Source: Paraspadella gotoi
Lineage: Eukaryota > Chaetognatha
Assembly (NCBI GenBank): GCA_051294375.1
Contig: CM119263.1
Location: 22,408,833 to 22,472,832 of the forward strand
DNA: 64,000 nt
Direction: 5' to 3'
Shown: positions 54,625-64,000 of the stretch, piece after piece
Layout of the letters: each line of letters opens with the position of its first letter
Numbering within the stretch: position 1 is the first letter of the stretch
The notes under the pieces: model-generated
The model's database searches: none
What the model saw: only the letters and a program-made list of their open reading frames with translations
Told to the model about the DNA's origin: nothing
Program-made: the position numbers and the translations under genes

Positions 54625-56190
54625 GCCTTCCTTCTATCCTACGTCGTCTTTGATCGCTGAGCAGAAGGTTTTTTCAAAACTCTATGTACGAAGAGGTTAG
54701 AAAGATTAAACCCATTTTTTAATGAAGGACGGGAGTTATAAAGTCGAGCTTATCGTGAAAAAATCCGGGGCGGGAAAACAATTAGAGCGTCCGATCGTCA
54801 GGGCAACCAAGCGAACGCTTACGACCATAGATGATGAAGTGAAAAATATTTTTTTTTGTTCTCGGGGGAAAAAAATGTGGAAAGATTTGGTAAATGAAGT
54901 CAAAATTTTTTGTTTTACATTTATGAATACAGACGGAAGGGATAGCAAAGTTGTTCGGGGTACGTTAAATTATGAACTACTCCATGGTACTGCAGACTAA
55001 AGCCTTACCTATGCTTCTAATCTAGATGTAGAAACCGCTTTAAACCAGCCACGGTTTCAAGGAGCCTATTTTCTATATATTATAAATAATTTACAGGCTT
55101 TTTTAAGACTTCATACTCCACACCTTTCCCAACGAGAAAGCACCTCGCCCGCTTCCCGTGAGTAAACAGAAAAGTTGTCCAAAGGCAAATCGTTTCTTCA
55201 TCGGCCAACTCTTATAACTGTCTTTGTCTTTCTAATCCATTTAACCATTATTCTCGTCCGCCCCCCTATCCCGGCCCAACCCTTATTCGGAAGTTGCCTC
55301 CTCCTCTTCCTCCTCCTCCTCTTTCTCTTCCTCCTAAGACTTTTTTTTTTCTGTTCGGAGAGGCGCGGCTTCTGGCGCCATTCATGTTGGAAATTCTAGT
55401 CTCCCACTTCCCACTTTCACCCTCTCTCTCTGTCTCTCTCTATCTTTGTCTCTTCCTCTCGCTCTCTCTCTCTCCTCTTCTTCCGATCAAGCGCGCACGC
55501 GCTCTAATCTTCTCTCTCATCCTCCTCTCGTCTCTCCTCGTCTCTGTCTTCAGTCTTCTCTCTCTCCTCCAATTCTTTCATCTCTCTCTCTCTCTCTCTC
55601 TCTGCTCTCATCTCACTCGCTCCTCCCCTCTTCCACCTCCACCGACGCCGGCGCGTTCCTGCGCGTGATTTTCTTTCCCGAACGCCAGTCGCGGCTCGGC
55701 GTTCTTCGAGGCCGGAAGCGTCGGTCTTCGCCGTCGCCCGCCGTCCGAGAGGGCGGTGGCGGTCAATTTCGATGGCAGTCTGCGCCGCCGCCTCCGCCGC
55801 CAAGGAGGCAAATCTTCTCCCCTCCGAAAGGACGCGCGTTGGCGGATTCTTCTTGGCGGCAAATGATCTCCAGACTCCGTCGGACGCGTTTAGTCTCAAC
55901 AAAAAAAATGATAGAAAAAAACAAAGCTAAAAAAAAAAAAATTCGGGGGAAAAAAAACTTTCGCGATATCATCTAGCGTCCACTTTTAGTGTTAACTTTA
56001 CAGAAAAGAAAAGTAACTTTTAATTTGTAAACAATAAAAAAAATGATAAAATAAACAAACTTCTAAAAAAAGTTCAAGAGAATTTGTTTCTGGGATCCGT
56101 TGCTTCTTTTTTTTTCTTTCTTCATTTTTCTCTTCAATTATTTCCTCTTTCTTCGACGCCCGAATTTCTTTGCCCCTTACTGTCGCCCCC

Positions 56191-56217
56191 GTCGTCGTCG
56201 TCGTCGTCGTCGTCGTC
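56191..56217. repeat. (GTC)n triplet repeat
   Basis: Nine GTC units in a GC-rich patch. Confidence 0.85.
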
Positions 56218-56556
56218 ATCGTCCCTTTTTTTTCGCCTTTCGTCGCTTTCGTCATCGTCGCATCGTCTCCCTCCCCCTCCGTCTTCGTCTCACTCTCAGT
56301 CTCTCTCCTCGCACAAAGCCTGCTGCGAAAGGGAGGCCCGCTCGTCCATGGTGCCTCGTCGTGAGAGATGAGCCGCTCTCTCTCGCTCTCTCTCTAACTT
56401 CCTTCATTTTTGGGTGAGTGAAAATCGGCGTCGGGACTCGTGGTTCTAACGATGTAAACTCGTTACACGAGCGGGACGCTGGAGAGTGAACGGGAACGAG
56501 CGCTGCTTTTCTGGTAAACAATTGTCGGAAACGAAAAAAATGTCGTTACGTACTTT

Positions 56557-56557
<1 letters not shown>

Positions 56558-56600
<43 letters not shown>
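56558..56600. repeat. (TAA)n triplet repeat
   Basis: About 14 perfect TAA units. Confidence 0.9.
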
Positions 56601-56603
<3 letters not shown>

Positions 56604-57560
56604 AGTAATACCTATAGTCTAATACGCAATCTGATTTTCAAGACAAATCTGAAAGGGGTCCATTAAATCGTATGTAAATATATCGAAATTACGGTCTTCG
56701 TGGAAGAGTCTATAGGTCACTGTTTTTTTTTAAAAGCTGGTTGGCAAGATGTCACTGATCTGGCAGTTTGCCTGCACTATGTTTAAAATCCTCGCTGCGT
56801 GATTCAATGCGTTCCGACAGATTTAAAGTAATGTAAATTTACTAAATTTTTAAAAGCTTCCGACTTGTATTCTAATCTCTAACATTCGCCAATACAGGCT
56901 ACAACTCCCGTTTCTTCCCTGTTTTACGTTTTTATGACGTGTTTAAGAAAATCACTCGAAACATTTCTTCGACGTCAAAACCATTAAAGCTAATGTAGCG
57001 ATCGACGCAATAACAATTTCTCAGATGGAGTCGAGCAGCTTGAGGGGAAAAAAAACCAAGTTACAACATGGTTACAGCGACGACAAGATATCCTCGTTTT
57101 ATGTACGATTCCCCATTTAGTAAATTTAAAATTAATTAAAACAAGATGGAAAGAGAGAAAGACGGAGAAAGAGAAAGAGAGAGAAAAAAATTTTCCAGGT
57201 TTAAATATATAAACCTGACTTTCACGTCTATTTCATCATTGTTTAGTAGTCACTTATAAACAAATGAAGTGTCTGATGAGCCAATGCGACTCACAATCCT
57301 AAATTTCCTCGTTAAGTAAAAAACAAAGAGGGACGCGATTCACTAATTCTTGAGACATAAATTCTTTCCCTAACTTTTTTACCGATCCGGAGTCCGGACC
57401 GCCTACTTCGTTTAGAACCTTGTAGTTTTGTTGAAAAAGAAACGAAAAGCCTCTCAGCGTCATTGACGAATGGCATTTCGATTGTATTCATTTTCCATTT
57501 GATTTATAATTTATTTTTTAAACGTTGAAAAGTATATAACTCGATTTACCATCGTTTTTA

Positions 57561-57604
<44 letters not shown>
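57561..57604. repeat. (TCG)n triplet repeat
   Basis: About 14 perfect TCG units. Every unit contains a CpG, which is notable in an AT-rich region. Confidence 0.9.
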
Positions 57605-58318
57605 TCCGTGTTTACAGTGATGAGTCCCGACTTTTGACTGGGAATCAGAGCAGAGAAATTCTCTCTCCGATAGATTTTCGAGGACGTTAAAAAACAAATC
57701 GTTGAAAATTCTCTCTCAAATCCGTCAGCGCGTCTGTTCCGCGTCCAATAAAAAAAATCTGAAAACATTTTTAAGACGTTTGAGTTTTCTTTAAGAAAAT
57801 CCTTTGTATATGTCTCAAAGCGAAACTTTTTGATACAAAGATTTTCTTGTCACAATCGAAATGGGTGATTTTTTTTTCGTTTTTACGACATTTTTTTTCT
57901 CTTAGTGATTCAAAGCCGCTGTGACCTTTAGCTTATATATATGTTAATCCTTTATAGTGATATAGACGTATGTCTCCTCAGTAGATCCGTCATGTTCTCT
58001 CTGGCAGTAGAGATGCTGACGTGTTGAAACGTCTTTTTTTATAAAATCGGTAAACTTCTCTAAATAATTTCATATTTATTCAAAATTTTAAAATTGTGAA
58101 ACTTTCAGTCCGATAACGGAACTTTTTTTAAAGTTCGAAATGTTTATTCGATTTCGTTATTTCGATGTCAGTTTATCGTAAGTTTTCCAAAATATGTACC
58201 GGTCGTTGAACCTTAATTATCGCGAGTTTTTAATAATTCTTAAGTGACATATAATTTTCAAGGTTTGAAAGACACTCCTATTAATAGAATATCTTTTTTC
58301 AAACGACATTCCTGATTC

Positions 58319-58321
<3 letters not shown>

Positions 58322-58360
<39 letters not shown>
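58322..58360. repeat. (CT)n microsatellite
   Basis: A pure run of about 19 CT units. Confidence 0.9.
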
Positions 58361-58364
<4 letters not shown>

Positions 58365-58694
58365 GCGGTGTGTCAGGAAATAGTAAAATAATGATTCACT
58401 CTGTAATTTTCCTACCGATTTTTTCGAATCTGTTATTTCGTACTTTTAAGTATCCAAATTGTAAAAAAAAGAGTTCCAAGTTCAACTGGAGCCCGAGGTG
58501 TTTGCACATCATTACTTTTACTTTATTTTAAATACCTATCGATGAATAGGTTAAAAAATATAATAAATAGATGAAACTTATACAATACTTTAAGATAAAA
58601 CAGTATTTCCTGCAGCACTCTCGATAGTGATAGTTCTAGAGGAACTCGAAGAAGAACCGAAGAAAGATCGAAATTCTTTGGCTCGGAGCAGATG

Positions 58695-58794
<100 letters not shown>

Positions 58795-59845
58795 AATCTC
58801 GATTTTTTTTGTGTACATTTTCTCGACTCTTTGGTCTCGACAACGACCCAGTTTGTTTACGCTCGTACGTAACAAATAACTTTGGCCTCTTCTATCTTTT
58901 TCTTTCTCTCTCTGTCTTTCTCGCGCTCGTTTCCGTCCACCGAATGCCGGCTCCGACTCTAAGGCAACGTCCCGTTTCGCCGTCAGTCTCTTTGACCTCA
59001 AACACTTTTTTTTTGTCAGACGCGAAATCGAGTTTTTTGCGCCATTTTCTTTTTTTTTTGAGACGGTAAAACTTGCGGCATCGTGGTCTGAAGAATTTTT
59101 AATGGCGCCCGATAAAAGATTTTGAAATTTGAAAATTGAAAATTGTGAAAAGCGAAACGTTTCTATCTTTTTGAGAGACGAGCTCATTTCGTAAACATTC
59201 GAAATTAATTTTTTTTTCTAATAAAAAACCGTGGCTGTTATCTGCATTAAGAAATCCCAAAAGAAAAAAAATTAAATTTGTTCACTGGGAAATGTGAAAT
59301 GCGAAATGTGTTTAAATTACTATATTTCTTTAACACAATAAACTAACTCGATAAATTAATAATAACTATATTTGATATAGTCGTTGTTTTGTTGTTGTTA
59401 TACTAATTATATAATACAAATAAAATCGAGGCGTCGCGCTCGCGTCTCAACGTCCCAGCGGCGCCATATTCTGATTCGCTATTCTCCTCGCATTAAAAAT
59501 TCAATCAACGCTATTTTTTATAAATGAAATATTTTTTTTAATTATTCAAAGATATACATTTTTTGGAGATGAGATTTTATAAATTCTTCAATTAAGTTTC
59601 AATCACGACCGAATTGAAGATTTCAATTTTTTATTAATCAAAAGTAAAATTTTTTTGGATTAATTCGAACAGTCGAAATTAAATTTAAATTATTTAATGA
59701 AAACGGCTGGGAAGGACAGAGGTTTTCCGAAGATTAAAACGTCCTTCCGAGCTTAAAAAGAAATAAAGAAATAAAATGAAAAAAAGAAAGATGGCAGCTG
59801 CATCTCGTTTCCATCGATAAAGCGAAAAAATTCTAAGCTAATTTT

Positions 59846-59903
59846 TTTTGTTTTTGTTTTTTGTTTTTTGTTTTTTGTTTTTTTGTTTTTGTTTTTGTTT
59901 TTT
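59846..59903. repeat. (TTTTTTG)n low-complexity run
   Basis: Alternating TTTTTG and TTTTTTG units on the + strand. Confidence 0.8.
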
Positions 59904-60129
59904 CCAATTTCCAATTTAGAATTTTTTCAATAATCGCCCAAACGCGAACCAATAAAACCTGTAAAAATTACCAATTTTTTTACAGGGAAATAAAATAAAT
60001 TATTATCAGTCTCCTCTAGCCACAAAATTCAAATAATACCTAACACCTAGAACCTCCAATATTTTTAGCCTTCATTCATCGATTTCCCTTTTTTTCTCAG
60101 CTTAACGGAATTTTTGTCAAAACGGCAAG

Positions 60130-61402
<1,273 letters not shown>

Positions 61403-64000
61403 ATAACAAAAGACAACGACAAACGAAAGGCAGTTTAGCTGAAAAAAAAAAAAACTTTACCATAAATAGGAGATTCATCGATTTGCCTCATCACACCCGG
61501 TTTTTTCTTTCACTAAATTTTTTTTTAAACTAAATTACAGTTTAAGTCGTTACTTTAGTCAAACGACAAATTATTTCCCTTTGTTTTTAAAAGGCGTCTC
61601 TCTTTCTGCTCTCTCTCCTTTTTCTCTCTCTCTTCTTCTCTTTCTCTTCGTTTCACAAACACAAACTTGTTTCGTTGTCACGAAAATTGAATGACATCAC
61701 AAGCATCATTGTCCCGTAACCGAGTCAATTTTTCACCGCGTCCGTATGTGGAGTCCTGTTTCTTTACGACATTGATTGAACACCAGTGTCTTAACTCCTA
61801 CTCAAAAAAAAAGTATTAATAATGAATGCCGACTTTTTTTGGTTCCCATGGTTTATTAATTTTTTAAAAGAAATTTTCTGTCTCTCTTACCGTTGTTTAT
61901 GTTTTATAAACGATTCAATGGAAATCTCGCAGGGCGATTGTTAATTTAAAAAAACTTTACAATATGCAATATTCTCTCTTCGTCTGCGCAGCTTGAAGAG
62001 AGGCAGCGAAAGAGAACTAAGATAAAAAAATAAGTAAAAAAATTAAATAAAAATAAGGTGCCGTTATTTTTTTGCGTTATTTTCTTACAGAGAAAAAATA
62101 TTATTGTTATTTTTTTGATCTAACACCAACAATGAAATGAGAAAGTGCTCTTCTCGATCGGTGAGAGTTTGAAACAAAAGAATGGAATGATAACGACGTT
62201 TTCAGACTTTAGATTTAAGTTTAAATTTTGAGTTAATCTTAAATAACCAATGATGCTCATCATTATCTTCGTTAAAATTGCTCTTTTTACAGTTTTTTTT
62301 CAGATTCTGGAGTTAATACTAAAACATCAGAGCTCAATGCGACAGACTTGTAAAATGAAAAAAAAGTTACCATTCCGCAATTATCCTAAATTTTTGCAGT
62401 AATGTTTTCCCTCTCTCTTTTACTTTTAGCTGTACAACACAGTCACTTCTACATGTTGTAAATGCATGCAAATAAGCATCGTTTGTGTCAGATTGCGTCG
62501 TTTTAAATCGTTTAATAATTTTAAACATTTTTTTAAATCGACACGACAAAGAGTATTTCAGGATAAAGAAAGTTTCGTTGGATCAAATATTTGTCTTTGT
62601 ATTTCGTCTGCCAACTATACTTGGTCTTATTCTAAATTTACGGTTTTTGTGTGCGATTTTATTTCAAAAATCTCATATCACAAACACACAAGTGTATCTT
62701 CACCTAAAATGACAATAATTACAATTTTATCCACCAAGTGTTCGTCCTACTGCATTATTTCAAAGCCATCACATATGCTGAAATGGAGAAAATTTTTGTG
62801 AGCATTTTTGTTGTGATCATATGGACATCGTACCTGTAAAACTGTAATTTTGCACAGATACCAGTTTCAATTTAACCCTTCAGTCCCATTTTGTGCTGTT
62901 ATGGGGGAGTGATACATTTTTGAAGGCAATTATCATGGTACATGAGTGTCGCCGTTTCCATAAAAAGAAATCGTTAAGGAGGCAAATTTATTGTGCCTTT
63001 AAAAACGTCGGCATATCAAAGTGTTGACAATTAATTCGTGAAAAAAAAATTTAATACTCCTTTAATTCCAATTTAAAATCTCGCAAGATCAGCATAAAGA
63101 ATGGGATGGCATCAGGACAATAATTAAGAGAAACCGTAGTGACCTTTAGTGCGAAATTGTTCTAATGGCTTTCAATATAAAACTAGAGACAATTTCCTTT
63201 TTCTTCGCTTGTTTTCATGGCCTACCCGACGACGACGATTATTTATACATAGTTCTTGACGTAAGAGAAAAGATATGTAAATATTTTTTACAGGATCATA
63301 CCAAAGTTAAAAAAACATTTTTAGAAATATATTTTGTTCACCATAAAATTAAAATTTCTGATATAATCTTTGTAAAAAAAGTACAACAATTGAAATAATG
63401 TAAAAGTTTTAAAGTAAAAAAATGTTAAAATATTTTTTAAATCTGAAGTATGGAGCTGCACAATCTTTTAAAAAACATAAAAGCAACGTATTTTGTAACA
63501 TTAGAACACTGTCGTCGGGTTATTACATCCAGTAGACCGCGCATTTAGCTTTACCTAACCTTTTTCCATGTAGAAACATGATAATCAGTCTATAAGTTAG
63601 GTTTTCAAATTGTTGTAGTGTTAGAAATACCAATTTTCTTTCTCCCAAAAAATTTAAAAAAATACGAACCTTCTAGTTGTCCATTCAGCCTTTAAAAGCT
63701 TCTGCGCTAGAGATTTCTTGTGGCCTTCAAGTATCTACAAACCATTTGCTATACCATAACACATGAGTGCTTTTTGTCAACTCTTTTCATTTTACAACGA
63801 GTAAGGAGTTAATCAAGTTGTTATAGGACAGTCCTGATGTGTTACTGACTTATTTAAACCCAAGTCTTACAACAGTACAGCAATTTGTCTTTGAATATTT
63901 GTAAGTTGTATTCAGAAATGATGTTTTGATACCTGCATGTGCCGTTATTGTAAAACCGTACGGTGGTCTACTTGTCGTTCAGTCTTCCGCACATTATTTT
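61403..64000. other. Downstream flank without recognised gene
   Basis: It starts with the light-chain 3' UTR and CT-rich tracts (about 61600-61650), then AT-rich DNA. Short frames at 62466-62801 and 63165-63398 have no domain or homolog I recognise and no splice context, so I leave them uncalled. Confidence 0.45.

Noticed and set aside
54135-54700. Frames rich in RERERE or SLSLSL
   Set aside because: They translate GA/CT microsatellites. The same applies to frames at 42053, 45374 and 58523-59187.

Overview
The window is nuclear DNA of an invertebrate animal. The genes have spliceosomal introns (GT..AG, many only 60-250 bp), and the products are metazoan: an MRL-family RA-PH adaptor, non-muscle myosin regulatory light chain, the ciliary protein TTC23, FAM177, SHPK and SBDS. 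Intergenic DNA is AT-rich and carries long (CT)n/(GA)n microsatellites and several families of small transposons. The species cannot be named from sequence alone. A protostome, possibly a crustacean, is a guess from the squid-like hnRNPs and the compact gene layout. No viral, plasmid, CRISPR or bacterial operon features were seen.

Layout. 1-3.4 kb: repeats. 3.4-33 kb: eleven or more genes, all on the + strand. They are the 3' end of a DDX5/DDX17-like RNA helicase, FAM177, three tandem squid/hnRNP D-like two-RRM proteins, SBDS, a repeat-rich gap (14.5-18.7 kb), then a very compact head-to-tail run of TTC23-like, SHPK, UTP18, TMEM143-like and ALDH9A1-like genes (gaps of 100-200 bp), followed by an alpha/beta hydrolase whose introns are full of transposons. 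35-41 kb: a three-exon MRL adaptor gene (RAPH1/RIAM/pico type) on the minus strand, ending at a 10-N assembly gap. 46.4-48.9 kb: a minus-strand pentameric ligand-gated ion channel that lacks the Cys-loop cysteines. 49-60 kb: no convincing gene, but many GA/CT tracts, triplet repeats and GC-rich patches. 60.1-61.4 kb: non-muscle myosin regulatory light chain on the + strand, with a 17-bp minisatellite built from its own splice donor. 61.4-64 kb: AT-rich, no gene seen.

How the genes fit together. SBDS (60S maturation), UTP18 (SSU processome), the DEAD-box helicase and the hnRNPs all belong to RNA and ribosome metabolism. The run from TTC23 to ALDH9A1 looks like an operon: gaps are too short for ordinary promoters, and 3' splice-acceptor-like sites lie just upstream of most start codons. 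This is what a polycistronic, trans-spliced transcript would need, but no spliced-leader evidence is available here. The MRL adaptor and the myosin light chain are both actin-cytoskeleton genes, but nothing shows they are co-regulated.

The observations most worth checking are the repeated splice donor in the myosin light-chain gene, the Cys-less channel with no visible signal peptide, the hAT-like insertion whose target-site duplication copies a splice donor, the intron presence/absence difference between tandem hnRNP paralogs, and the operon-like cluster.
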